Shown here: in pieces, positions 1 to 7,535 of the stretch
Layout of the letters: each line of letters starts with the position of its first letter
How positions within the stretch are numbered: the first letter of the stretch is position 1
Assembly: GCA_040877935.1 (NCBI GenBank)
Contig: JBBDNB010000039.1
Coordinates: forward strand, 124,001-188,000
Length of the DNA stretch: 64,000 bases
DNA from: Chitinophagales bacterium
GTDB taxonomy: Bacteria > Bacteroidota > Bacteroidia > Chitinophagales > CAIOSU01
Direction of reading: 5' to 3'
Position numbers and translations under genes: made by a program
The notes under the pieces: model-generated
Seen by the model: only the letters and a program-made list of their open reading frames with translations
Database searches by the model: none
Told to the model about the DNA's origin: nothing

Positions 1-869
1 CCGGCAACCAGTGTCAGCCAGGGAACAAGGGAAGCGTTTTCTACAGGATCCCATGCCCAAAAGCCACCAAATGTCAATGCTTCATAAGCCCAGGCACCGC
101 CCATTAAAATACCGGTACCGAGTATGCCTCCACCTACCAATGTCCAGTTGAGAGCTGGTTTTACCCAGTTGGTATAATCCTTTATCCAAAGCGAAGCAAT
201 AGAGTAAGCAAAAGGAACTAAAGTAAGTGCAAAGCCCAGAAAAAGGGTTGGAGGATGAATGGTCATCCAGTAATTTTGCAACAGTGGATTCAACCCGTTT
301 CCATCTTCTACAAAACTCATGTAATCGGGACGTGAGAAAATAGGTGCATCCAGTGCTTCGCGCAATAAAATAAAAGGATTGCTGCCAATTCTCGTTCCGC
401 CAATTTCAATCCCAAGCAACATACTCGCCAACACCACCTGTGTGAGTGCCACTATGCTCAGAACCGGAGCTTTTAGTTTGCCTTTGGCTGTTTTTAATAA
501 AATTCCACCAAGAATAACGTGCCAGAACAACCACAGCAAAAAGCTGCCTTCCTGGCCTTCCCAAAAGCAAGACAATAAATAGCGCGGAGGTAAATCGTGC
601 GAAGCATGCTGCCAGGCATAGTAATACTCAAAAAGGTGATTGGAGATCAGGTAGAAAAGTGCAGCAATAATGGTAAAAACACCGAGTGCATGAAGCCCGA
701 AAAAAACAGTCGCCATCTGCGACCACTTTTTTTCTTCCAGATCATTTTTAGAACTGGTGGCCGCCCACCAGGAAATAAATGCCGAAAGGGCAAAAACAAA
801 GGCAAAAACCACTCCGCCTCTTCCTATCATACCGGGGATCAGGTTTTCACCTACATATTGAATATCCAT
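1..869 (-). CDS. ccmF: Cytochrome c maturation protein CcmF (heme lyase), C-terminal part missing
   Basis: The gene runs off the left edge, so only about 289 N-terminal residues are present. I translated the minus strand: it begins MDIQYVGENLIPG, has several hydrophobic segments, and near the edge carries the tryptophan-rich heme-handling motif in the form WAWDPVENASLVPWL, which is diagnostic of the CcmF/CcsA heme-handling family. CcmF is the membrane heme lyase that takes heme from CcmE and joins it to apocytochrome c. Its ATG overlaps the ccmE stop (TAATG), so the two are translationally coupled. Length and the early motif position fit CcmF better than the shorter CcmC. The catalytic C-terminal part cannot be seen. 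Confidence 0.9.
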   Translation of the reverse strand, partial: MDIQYVGENLIPGMIGRGGVVFAFVFALSAFISWWAATSSKNDLEEKKWSQMATVFFGLHALGVFTIIAALFYLISNHLFEYYYAWQHASHDLPPRYLLSCFWEGQEGSFLLWLFWHVILGGILLKTAKGKLKAPVLSIVALTQVVLASMLLGIEIGGTRIGSNPFILLREALDAPIFSRPDYMSFVEDGNGLNPLLQNYWMTIHPPTLFLGFALTLVPFAYSIASLWIKDYTNWVKPALNWTLVGGGILGTGILMGGAWAYEALTFGGFWAWDPVENASLVPWLTLVA

Positions 870-1276
870 TAACTTTCTGCTGCTTTGAATTCAGAAACTT
901 CCAACTCATCATCCACATATTTGGAAGGACATTTCATCAAAATTTTCGAGGCCATAAAGACATCCCCGTTCATGCCACCCGTGAGTACGATTTGTTCTGA
1001 TCGCTCGAAATCCTGCGGCTTTGCACCATTAAAAATCACTTTGCGCTCAGTTCCCGATTTGTCTTTCAGGTAAAAAGTAAAATGATTTGGATCTTCTTCC
1101 GGGTTGTAATAAATTTCCTTGTCTTCCACCAGTTCCCCTACAATATGAAAATCTTTGGATGGAGAAGCCGTTGCGCTTGTGAATGTTTCGTAGCGACTGT
1201 AATCTCCTGTCATGCTGATAATTACGGCAATCGAGATGGCAATAAAAACAAGGGCTATGATATGGGTTTTCTTCAT
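869..1276 (-). CDS. ccmE: Cytochrome c maturation heme chaperone CcmE, cysteine-type
   Basis: 135 residues. There is one N-terminal membrane anchor (about residues 5-23), then a small periplasmic OB-fold domain including an FYLKD-like segment and VIFNGAKPQDF. CcmE carries heme covalently to CcmF. In most bacteria the heme-binding residue is His in an HxxxY motif; here the motif reads MKCPSKY, with Cys116 in the His position and Tyr120 conserved. Cys-type CcmE proteins are known from archaea and some sulfate reducers, so this looks like a real variant. The gene overlaps ccmF downstream. About 150 bp separate it from the DUF4293 gene upstream. Confidence 0.88.
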   Translation of the reverse strand: MKKTHIIALVFIAISIAVIISMTGDYSRYETFTSATASPSKDFHIVGELVEDKEIYYNPEEDPNHFTFYLKDKSGTERKVIFNGAKPQDFERSEQIVLTGGMNGDVFMASKILMKCPSKYVDDELEVSEFKAAES

Positions 1277-1426
1277 TGGTAATTAGCTTCCTAATGCTGA
1301 AAATTCAACGCAAAGTTAAGTGAAAATGTTCAGTTTGTGCACGCTGTGCAAGAAAGGATTAGCGAAGAAATGTTAAACTGTTTTGTACAAACTTTGTACT
1401 AAGCTGTTTAGCATTGACAAAAAAAC

Positions 1427-1864
1427 CTACCGCAGGCGATCACTGGCACTCACCAATTTTTGATCGGCTTTTACACCACGCATTGCAAGAAAATTCAAGA
1501 CAAGTGCTACAAATGGCAATACCAATGGCCATTTAAAACTTACGATATCACCAGCTGCTGCAGGGGCTTCGCCATTAGATAGTGCAAGAAAATTCACCGC
1601 GGCAGAGCCTGTAAAACCTAAGAGAATTACCAAGGCAATTAGCCAGGAGAGTTTGATTTGCAAAGGGCGATTATTGACCAGAAAAATGGTCGCCAAACTG
1701 AGCAAAGCAGCTAAAGATGTGGCAATGGTCAAAGTCATACAATCCTGCACTGCAAAAACATTTTCTTTGCCGCTTGGTCCGTAGCCAAACATGGGCAAAA
1801 ACAAAAAAGCCACCAACACCACAGCAGTCAATAACCAGTATATACTCTGAACTCTTTGTATCAT
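1427..1864 (-). CDS. DUF4293 family membrane protein
   Basis: 145 residues beginning MIQRVQSIYWLLTAV, the typical opening of the Bacteroidota-restricted DUF4293 family. Four hydrophobic segments can be seen (about residues 8-26, 43-63, 73-93 and 112-130), so it is an inner-membrane protein with short loops. Its function is unknown. It is divergent from the thiolase gene, with a 61-bp intergenic region that holds a good Bacteroidota promoter for the thiolase. It may be the first gene of a transcript running into ccmE, but the roughly 150-bp gap leaves that open. Confidence 0.8.
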   Translation of the reverse strand: MIQRVQSIYWLLTAVVLVAFLFLPMFGYGPSGKENVFAVQDCMTLTIATSLAALLSLATIFLVNNRPLQIKLSWLIALVILLGFTGSAAVNFLALSNGEAPAAAGDIVSFKWPLVLPFVALVLNFLAMRGVKADQKLVSASDRLR

Positions 1865-1887
1865 CCCCGTTTAGAATTTTATCTTTG
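1855..1887 (+). promoter_or_regulatory. Predicted Bacteroidota-type promoter for the thiolase operon
   Basis: TATCTTTG at 1880-1887 fits the Bacteroidota -7 consensus TAnnTTTG. A TTTG at 1855-1858 lies about 21 bp upstream, where the -33 element is expected. The thiolase ATG follows 38 bp after the -7 box. This is a motif match only. Confidence 0.5.
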
Positions 1888-1925
1888 TACTATTGTAGAA
1901 TTGCCGACAAAATTAAAAATACTTT

Positions 1926-3122
1926 ATGACTTCAGCTTACATAATTGACGCACTGCGTACACCCATAGGAAAATATACCGGAACACTGAGCACAGTCAGG
2001 CCGGACGATCTCGCTGCACTTGTGATCAGTGAAATTGTGAAACGCAATCCTAAAGTCAATCTAGAAGACATTGAAGATGTAATCTTTGGCGCAGCCAACC
2101 AAGCGGGCGAAGACAATAGGAATGTCGCCCGCATGGCCTTGCTTATGGCCGGTTTGCCTCAGGAAATTGGAGGCGTGACCGTCAACAGATTGTGTGCATC
2201 AGGCTTGCAAGCTATTATGGACAGCAGCCGTGCCATTATGCTGGGCGAGGCCGATGTATATCTGGCTGGTGGCGTGGAAAGTATGACACGCGCCCCTTAT
2301 GTGATGAGCAAGGTCAGCAAAGCCTTTGGCCGCGATGCGCAATTATTTGACACTACCATTGGCTGGCGTTTTATCAATAAAAAATTAGCAGATAAATATT
2401 ATCCATATGCTATGGGCGAAACTGCTGAAAATGTAGCTAAAGAATGGAAAGTCAGTCGTGAAGAGCAAGATGCATTTGCACTGGGCAGCCAGGAAAAATA
2501 CCAAGCAGCGCATGATGCCGATAAATTCAAGGAAGAATTGGTCCCGGTTTCTATTCTACAGCGCAAGGGCGATCCCATTCTTTTCAATAAAGATGAACAT
2601 CCGCGACTGAGTAGTATGGAAAAAATCGCTTCGCTAAAACCAGCTTTTATCAAAGACGGAACCGTAACAGCTGCCAATTCCTCGGGCATAAATGATGGTG
2701 CCGCAGCCTTGATTTTGGTGTCAGAAGATTATCTTAAAAAACATGATTTAAAGCCATTGGTAAAAGTCATTTCCATGGGCATTGCCGGTGTTTCGCCCGA
2801 TTGTATGGGCATAGGTCCCGTACCCGCCACGCAGAAAGCGTTGAAAAGGGCAGGTTTGAAAATCAGCGATATCGGTTTGGTGGAATTGAACGAAGCCTTT
2901 GCTGCACAGTCCATAGCCTGTATGCGCGATTTGGAATTGGATCCCTCGATTGTAAACGTGAATGGTGGAGCCATTGCACTTGGTCATCCTTTGGGTTGTT
3001 CTGGGGCGCGCATCAGCACTACATTGATTCATGAAATGCAGAAAAGAAATGTCCGCTACGGATTGGCAACTATGTGCGTTGGAGTTGGGCAAGGTGCTGC
3101 GGTGATTTACGAAAATTGCTGA
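1926..3122 (+). CDS. Thiolase (acetyl-CoA C-acyltransferase family)
   Basis: 398 residues, the normal thiolase length. The nucleophile Cys90 sits in NRLCASGLQA. The His-containing block GGAIALGHPLGCSGAR is at about 345-360, and the second catalytic Cys lies in the C-terminal CVGVGQGAA block. The enzyme cleaves or forms 3-ketoacyl-CoA with CoA. Similarity to the 3-oxoadipyl-CoA/degradative thiolase branch is suggested by the opening residues and the full-length loop domain, but substrate cannot be settled by eye. It is first in an operon with truA, which starts one base after its stop; that pairing is positional and does not suggest a shared pathway. Confidence 0.9.
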   Translation: MTSAYIIDALRTPIGKYTGTLSTVRPDDLAALVISEIVKRNPKVNLEDIEDVIFGAANQAGEDNRNVARMALLMAGLPQEIGGVTVNRLCASGLQAIMDSSRAIMLGEADVYLAGGVESMTRAPYVMSKVSKAFGRDAQLFDTTIGWRFINKKLADKYYPYAMGETAENVAKEWKVSREEQDAFALGSQEKYQAAHDADKFKEELVPVSILQRKGDPILFNKDEHPRLSSMEKIASLKPAFIKDGTVTAANSSGINDGAAALILVSEDYLKKHDLKPLVKVISMGIAGVSPDCMGIGPVPATQKALKRAGLKISDIGLVELNEAFAAQSIACMRDLELDPSIVNVNGGAIALGHPLGCSGARISTTLIHEMQKRNVRYGLATMCVGVGQGAAVIYENC

Positions 3123-3123
3123 T

Positions 3124-3861
3124 ATGCGCTATTTCGTAGAGTTGATGTATGACGGAACAAATTATCACGGTTGGCAATATCAGCCCAATGTGATTTCCGT
3201 TCAAGAAACTATTGAAGCCGCTATTTCCAGGTACCTGAGAACAGAAACAAAAGTAGTGGGTTGCGGACGCACAGATTCAGGTGTTCATGCCTCCCAGTAT
3301 TTTTTGCATTTTGATCATCACGAGGCCATTGATAAACATTTCATGTATCGCCTGAATAAAATATTGCCACATGACATTGCATTTAAACGGGTGTTTCAGG
3401 TAGAAGATAATGCCCATGCTCGCTTTAGTGCAAAAACCCGGTCTTATCGCTATCAAATCTATTTTGATAAAAATCCATTTTTGAAACCCTTTGGCTTTCA
3501 CTATTTCCTGAAAGAATTAGATTTGGAAAAAATGCATAAAATGGCCGAATTGCTTCCCGAATTGAAAGATTTTGAGTCTCTGAGTAAAAAAGGCACGGAT
3601 GTAAAAACTACACTTTGCGATATTTATAGTGCTAAATGGACAACAGAAGGCGAGCTTTTGGTGTTTGAAATCAGTGCAAACCGTTTTCTGAGAAACATGG
3701 TGCGTATGATTGTAGGAGCGGGACTGATGATTGGACAAAGAACACTTAGTTTAGAAGCATTTGAATCAACAGTTAAAGCCAAAACACCATTTAAATACAT
3801 AATGCCTGTTGCTCCGGCAGGCCTTTTTTTAAGTAAGGTAGAATATCCATTTTTTGAATAA
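3124..3861 (+). CDS. truA: tRNA pseudouridine(38-40) synthase TruA
   Basis: 245 residues, full length for TruA. The catalytic aspartate is Asp51 in GCGRTDSGVHA. Further family signatures are the opening YDGTNYHGWQYQ, the ARFSAKTRSYRYQIY block and the C-terminal NRFLRNMVRMIVG. The enzyme modifies uridines 38-40 in the tRNA anticodon arm. It follows the thiolase gene after a single base. Its last 8 bases overlap the TTG-started ABC exporter gene, so the three are probably cotranscribed. Confidence 0.95.
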   Translation: MRYFVELMYDGTNYHGWQYQPNVISVQETIEAAISRYLRTETKVVGCGRTDSGVHASQYFLHFDHHEAIDKHFMYRLNKILPHDIAFKRVFQVEDNAHARFSAKTRSYRYQIYFDKNPFLKPFGFHYFLKELDLEKMHKMAELLPELKDFESLSKKGTDVKTTLCDIYSAKWTTEGELLVFEISANRFLRNMVRMIVGAGLMIGQRTLSLEAFESTVKAKTPFKYIMPVAPAGLFLSKVEYPFFE

Positions 3862-5623
3862 GCAAAATCAATACGGAAATATTTTTGACTGGAGTCTGTT
3901 GAAGCGCATTCTCGGGCTGGTCAAGCCATTTCGCAGGGAGTTTATTTCTGCTACACTTTTGGCTATTGTGCTTTCTGTACTGGGCCCTGTGCGCCCTTAT
4001 TTAATACAGGTAACGGTTGATGATTATATACTTAAACAAGACGGCAAGGGATTACAAATGATGATCATGATCCTTATTGGATTGCTGATAACAGAAAGTT
4101 TTTTGCGCTACTTTTTTATTTTTATTACCAATTGGCTGGGGCAGTCTGTAATCAAAAACCTCAGAGTACAGGTATTCAGCCATGTCACCCGGCTAAAGCT
4201 GCAATTTTTCGACAAAACACCCATTGGCACTGCTACTACCAGGACCATCAATGATGTAGAAACCATCAATGATATTTTCAGCCAGGGATTCATTACCATT
4301 ATTGCTGATTTGCTCACAATTGTTGTCGTTATTGGAATTATGTTTTATTCCAACTGGCAACTTACGCTGGTAAGTTTGGCCACCTTCCCACTGATCATTT
4401 ACAGCACTTATGTATTTAAAGAAAAAATTAAAGGGGCTTTCCAAAAGGTAAGAAACCAGGTGTCCAAACTCAATGCTTTTGCCCAGGAACACATCACCGG
4501 AATGCGCATTATTCAGATATTTAATGCAGAAGACAAAGAATACAGAAAATTTCAAAAAATCAATGCCGAGCATCGCGATGCGCACATACAGTCTATTCTT
4601 TATTATTCCATTTTCTTTCCGGTAGTGGAGGTGATCCTGGCCAGTGCCATTGGGTTGATGGTATGGTATGGAGCCAACCAGGTGATTGCGGAAAAAGCTA
4701 CGCTGGGAGTTTTGATTTCATTCATTCTTTACCTAAATATGCTCTTCAGGCCATTGCGCATGTTGGCCGATAAATTCAATACGCTGCAAATGGGCATAGT
4801 GGCAGGCGACCGGATTTTCAGATTGCTCGACAACAAGGATTTTATCGACAATTCCGGCACTCGTGAAACTGATCACGTCAAAGGAGATATCCACTTTGAA
4901 AATGTGAGTTTTGCCTACAATGCTGAAGAATATGTATTGCGGGATATCAATTTTGACCTGAAAGCGGGGGAGACACTTGCTATTGTTGGTGCCACAGGTT
5001 CTGGAAAAACTTCCATAATCAATATCCTGTCGCGCTATTACGAATTTCAAAAAGGGAAGATCACTGTTGATGGAGTGGATATACGCGATTATAAGCTCGA
5101 AAATTTAAGAAGCCATGTTGGTGCCGTTTTACAGGATGTGTTTCTTTTTTCTGGAAGTATTCACGACAATATCACTTTGCACAATCCGGATATCAGCAGG
5201 CAGCAGGTGATTGAAGCGGCAAAGGAAGTAGGTGCCCACGATTTTATTATGCGACTGCCCGACAACTACGATTATGATGTGATGGAGCGTGGAGCCACCT
5301 TATCTATGGGGCAAAGGCAATTGATTTCCTTTATTCGGGCATTGGTCTATGATCCCAAAATCCTGATATTGGACGAGGCGACCAGTTCCATTGATACGGA
5401 AAGCGAACGCTTGGTGCAAAAGGCGATTGAGCGATTGATCCAGGGCAGGACATCCATTACCATTGCCCACAGGCTTTCCACCATAAAACACGCTCATAAA
5501 ATTTTAGTACTAAAAGCTGGTGAAATCATTGAAGCCGGCACCCACCAGGAATTAATGGCACAGAACGGGCATTTCAAAAAACTGCACGATATGCAGTTTA
5601 GCGAGGGGGAAGTGGGGGTATAA
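3854..5623 (+). CDS. ABC exporter, fused permease and ATPase (MsbA-like)
   Basis: 589 residues. The N-terminal half has six membrane segments (about residues 30-310). The C-terminal ATPase has Walker A VGATGSGKTS, signature LSMGQRQL, Walker B ILILDEATS and a His-switch IAHRLS. This is the homo- or heterodimeric exporter layout seen in lipid A, lipid and drug exporters; the substrate is unknown. I accept a TTG start that overlaps truA by 8 bases, because no ATG occurs before the conserved FDWSLLKRIL segment. The last ten codons (MQFSEGEVGV) are echoed by degenerate copies further downstream at 6695-6732 and 7495-7532. Confidence 0.9.
   Translation: MNKQNQYGNIFDWSLLKRILGLVKPFRREFISATLLAIVLSVLGPVRPYLIQVTVDDYILKQDGKGLQMMIMILIGLLITESFLRYFFIFITNWLGQSVIKNLRVQVFSHVTRLKLQFFDKTPIGTATTRTINDVETINDIFSQGFITIIADLLTIVVVIGIMFYSNWQLTLVSLATFPLIIYSTYVFKEKIKGAFQKVRNQVSKLNAFAQEHITGMRIIQIFNAEDKEYRKFQKINAEHRDAHIQSILYYSIFFPVVEVILASAIGLMVWYGANQVIAEKATLGVLISFILYLNMLFRPLRMLADKFNTLQMGIVAGDRIFRLLDNKDFIDNSGTRETDHVKGDIHFENVSFAYNAEEYVLRDINFDLKAGETLAIVGATGSGKTSIINILSRYYEFQKGKITVDGVDIRDYKLENLRSHVGAVLQDVFLFSGSIHDNITLHNPDISRQQVIEAAKEVGAHDFIMRLPDNYDYDVMERGATLSMGQRQLISFIRALVYDPKILILDEATSSIDTESERLVQKAIERLIQGRTSITIAHRLSTIKHAHKILVLKAGEIIEAGTHQELMAQNGHFKKLHDMQFSEGEVGV
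5589..5623 (+). repeat. Repeat A, copy 1: 3' end of the ABC exporter gene
   Basis: This 35-bp stretch codes for the exporter C-terminus and its stop. Copies that can be aligned by eye lie at 6695-6732 (about 23 of the first 25 bases the same) and, more diverged, at 7495-7532. This copy is the parental one because it sits in an intact gene. Confidence 0.6.
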
Positions 5624-5690
5624 TTGAACGTCAGCAGAAGTATATACAGGTTTTAGTTATATTTGATAGGATGCTAAATTCCCATTTAGA

Positions 5691-6098
5691 ATGATACCAG
5701 ATACAGCTAAAAGATTATCATGGAATTTTAATTACTTAATAGTGATCCTATTTTATGGAATCGGACTTTATCTTTCCATCACTTTATTTATATCCAGTTC
5801 ATATTTATTTGGAATAATCCCCTTTATACTATTATGTGTTTCAACTAGACCATTTTTAAAAAGGATGATTAGTGTTTATTGTGACAATGAGCACATATAC
5901 ATTAAAAACATTTTTTCTAGAAAGATTAAAAAGCATGACAAGAAACACGTTATATCTATTGTTCTAGATCAGTGGCCAAATTCATATAAAATATCTATCA
6001 GTGATAGCGGTGAATCTAAAACAATTTATTTTTCAGGTGAAATGTTTTTAAGAAGTGAAGAGATAATTGATTATATAAAAAATAAACCCACCCCTTAA
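5691..6098 (+). CDS. Hypothetical membrane protein with two N-terminal membrane segments
   Basis: 135 residues. Two hydrophobic segments (about 15-35 and 37-55) form a hairpin, followed by a soluble basic domain of about 75 residues (KHDKKHVISIVLDQW...). This resembles PH-like or YdbT-like membrane-anchored domains, but I do not recognise the family. A TATATTTG box at 5658-5665 could be its promoter. It is AT-rich compared with the flanking housekeeping genes and lies in the repeat-scarred pocket between the ABC exporter and the Fic gene, so it was probably acquired. Repeat D copy 1 begins at its stop codon. Confidence 0.55.
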   Translation: MIPDTAKRLSWNFNYLIVILFYGIGLYLSITLFISSSYLFGIIPFILLCVSTRPFLKRMISVYCDNEHIYIKNIFSRKIKKHDKKHVISIVLDQWPNSYKISISDSGESKTIYFSGEMFLRSEEIIDYIKNKPTP

Positions 6099-6130
6099 TC
6101 TGTAGTAAAATAATGTGAAGGGCGACTAAG
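6094..6130 (+). repeat. Repeat D, partial copy 1
   Basis: A stretch starting CTTAATCTGTAG, just at the stop of the preceding gene. It aligns with the start of the longer repeats at 6743-6893 (CTTAGTCTGTAGCAAAG...) and 7355-7494, at about three quarters identity over some 37 bp. The rest, to 6345, shows no gene and nothing I recognise. Confidence 0.45.
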
Positions 6131-6345
6131 CATTAACAATCCAAACCCCAGAACACACTTGTTATATCTACCTCATAGTCAATGCTGGATGTAAAATCAT
6201 AGATGAAAATGCTGCTATTTTATAACTTTTGCAGTTGTGAAATGGGGGAATGTATCTACAAATCAGGATTACTGAGATATAGTGGTAAATCTTTCCTATG
6301 TTATTGCTACAAAACCTTAAATTTATTCCTTAACATTTCACTTCC

Positions 6346-6654
6346 ATGAACAATCACCCCTATAAAATCTCAGACTTTTCCTCCCACCTTTTTTGGGACA
6401 CAAATAGAGATATGTTGGATTTTGAAAAGCACAAATCACAAATTATTTACCAAGTGCTGGAATATGGCGAGATGAAAGATTGGAAAATGATCCAGGAAAT
6501 ATATGATAAGGACACATTAAAGGAAGTGACAACAAATCTCCGGCAACTTGATGTTGTTACGCTTTCCTTCATTGCCCACTATTTAAATATTGACAAATCA
6601 GAATTTAGATGCTACAAAAACAAGCAGTCGAACCCAAACTTCTGGAACTCTTAG
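6346..6654 (+). CDS. DUF6922-like protein, probable antitoxin-side partner of an AbiEii-type toxin
   Basis: 102 residues. The segment FSSHLFWDTNRDMLDFEKH followed by VLEYGEMKDWKMI is, as far as I can recall, the hallmark of DUF6922 proteins. These are commonly encoded just upstream of, and overlapping, nucleotidyltransferase AbiEii/AbiGii toxin genes in Bacteroidota. That arrangement is present here in broken form: an overlapping frame at 6609 begins like such a toxin but stops after 28 codons. The protein looks complete. Its role as an antitoxin is inferred from the neighbour pattern, not from a DNA-binding motif I can see. Confidence 0.6.
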   Translation: MNNHPYKISDFSSHLFWDTNRDMLDFEKHKSQIIYQVLEYGEMKDWKMIQEIYDKDTLKEVTTNLRQLDVVTLSFIAHYLNIDKSEFRCYKNKQSNPNFWNS

Positions 6655-6695
6655 AGTTTTTAATGAAATTTGATGATTCAGATACGCCTGAATAA
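6609..6695 (+). pseudogene. Truncated start of an AbiEii/AbiGii-type nucleotidyltransferase toxin gene
   Basis: An ATG inside the end of the DUF6922-like gene opens a 28-codon frame, MLQKQAVEPKLLELLEFLMK and eight more residues, then a stop. AbiEii-family proteins from Bacteroidota typically open with this kind of sequence and then continue for 200 or more residues with the GGTAL nucleotidyltransferase motif, which is absent here. The frame ends exactly where Repeat A copy 2 begins (6695). That suggests a recombination or deletion between repeats removed the toxin body. Confidence 0.5.
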
Positions 6696-6732
6696 TATGC
6701 AGTTTATTGAGGGGAAAGTGGAGAGGGTTTAA
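6695..6732 (+). repeat. Repeat A, copy 2: duplicated tail of the ABC exporter gene
   Basis: In frame from the ATG at 6697 this reads MQFIEGKVERV and a stop, against MQFSEGEVGV and a stop at the true end of the ABC exporter gene. Nucleotide identity is very high over the first 25 bases. No other part of the exporter gene is found next to it. Confidence 0.6.
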
Positions 6733-6742
6733 AAAACTGGTT

Positions 6743-6893
6743 CTTAGTCTGTAGCAAAGAAAAGTGCAGGGCTACTACGGACAGCTTCAAATAAACCAAG
6801 CCCTTAACTTTAATGGGGAAAAGTTTTGTTTGATACTTAGATTAAATCCGAAGTCCCTATGCTCTAGAATTGCTTAAGACTAAGGATAGTTAG
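6743..6893 (+). repeat. Repeat D-E, copy 2 (about 150 bp, noncoding)
   Basis: Starts CTTAGTCTGTAGC and ends with GGATAGTTAG. It aligns over most of its length, with gaps, to 7355-7494. The best conserved parts are AAGTCCCTATGC and the terminal ACGGATAGTTAG-like block. No open reading frame is supported inside. It may be a duplicated intergenic region left by successive insertions. Confidence 0.5.
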
Positions 6894-6965
6894 GGAAAAA
6901 CGAGAATTTCATATTTGAAAATAGGACGTGTGAAAAGAAAAGGTTAATTTTGAAAAAAAAATTGT

Positions 6966-7340
6966 ATGAAATCACTAATTCCTGCTTTTCTTTTTCTAAT
7001 TACAATATCTTCTTGTAAAAATGGAGATTCTGAAGAAGTAGCTAAAAAGTATATAAATGCGATATTCTCCTACGATTTTGAAACTGCAAGATTTTTATCT
7101 ACTAGCAATTTAGATAAAGATATTGAATATTACGAGCATATATACAACCCTAGCCGAAGAGATAATATAACTTTAAAGAGTATTAACACTCTTAGTGAAG
7201 AGGAATCTGACGATAAAGTATGCTATAGCCTCGAAATATACTACACACACGATGGAGCACCAACTCGAAAAAGAGGAAAATACTGCTTAAGATATATAGA
7301 TGCCAAATGGCAAGTAGTAAGTGTCCATGATTTAAAGTAA
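6966..7340 (+). CDS. Small lipoprotein, DUF4878/NTF2-like
   Basis: 124 residues. A signal sequence MKSLIPAFLFLITISSC ends in a lipobox, so it is likely a lipoprotein. The mature part opens EEVAKKYINAIFSYDFETARFLST and closes with KRGKYCLRYIDAKWQVV. That matches the pattern of DUF4878/NTF2-like lipoproteins, in which a helix pair precedes a curved sheet with a KW-V end. A TAATTTTG box at 6945-6952 could be the promoter, which would give a very short leader. It lies between two copies of Repeat D-E. Function unknown. Confidence 0.6.
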   Translation: MKSLIPAFLFLITISSCKNGDSEEVAKKYINAIFSYDFETARFLSTSNLDKDIEYYEHIYNPSRRDNITLKSINTLSEEESDDKVCYSLEIYYTHDGAPTRKRGKYCLRYIDAKWQVVSVHDLK

Positions 7341-7354
7341 ATTAATCTTAACTG

Positions 7355-7494
7355 CTTACTTGTAGTGACACCTAACGACCCTTATTTCTAGCAGACACGT
7401 GACAAACGACCAAGGAATAGCAAAGCTTTCCTTTGATTCATAAATTCCCAAGTCCCTATGCGCTAATACCTTTCTACAGACTACGGATAGTTAG
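7355..7494 (+). repeat. Repeat D-E, copy 3 (about 140 bp, noncoding)
   Basis: The second long copy of the 6743-6893 repeat. It shares TTTGAT-TAAAT-CC-AAGTCCCTATGC-CTA and the ending GACTACGGATAGTTAG, with small gaps. It starts 15 bases after the lipoprotein stop and is followed at once by Repeat A copy 3. Confidence 0.5.
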
Positions 7495-7532
7495 AGTATT
7501 CAGATTAGTGAGGGTAAGGAGAGAAAGTTTAA
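7495..7532 (+). repeat. Repeat A, copy 3 (degenerate)
   Basis: Reads CAGATTAGTGAGGGTAAGGA and on to TTTAA. It is closest to copy 2 with one or two missing bases, so the coding frame is lost. It ends 3 bp before the stop of the converging Fic gene. Confidence 0.45.
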
Positions 7533-7535
7533 CCC

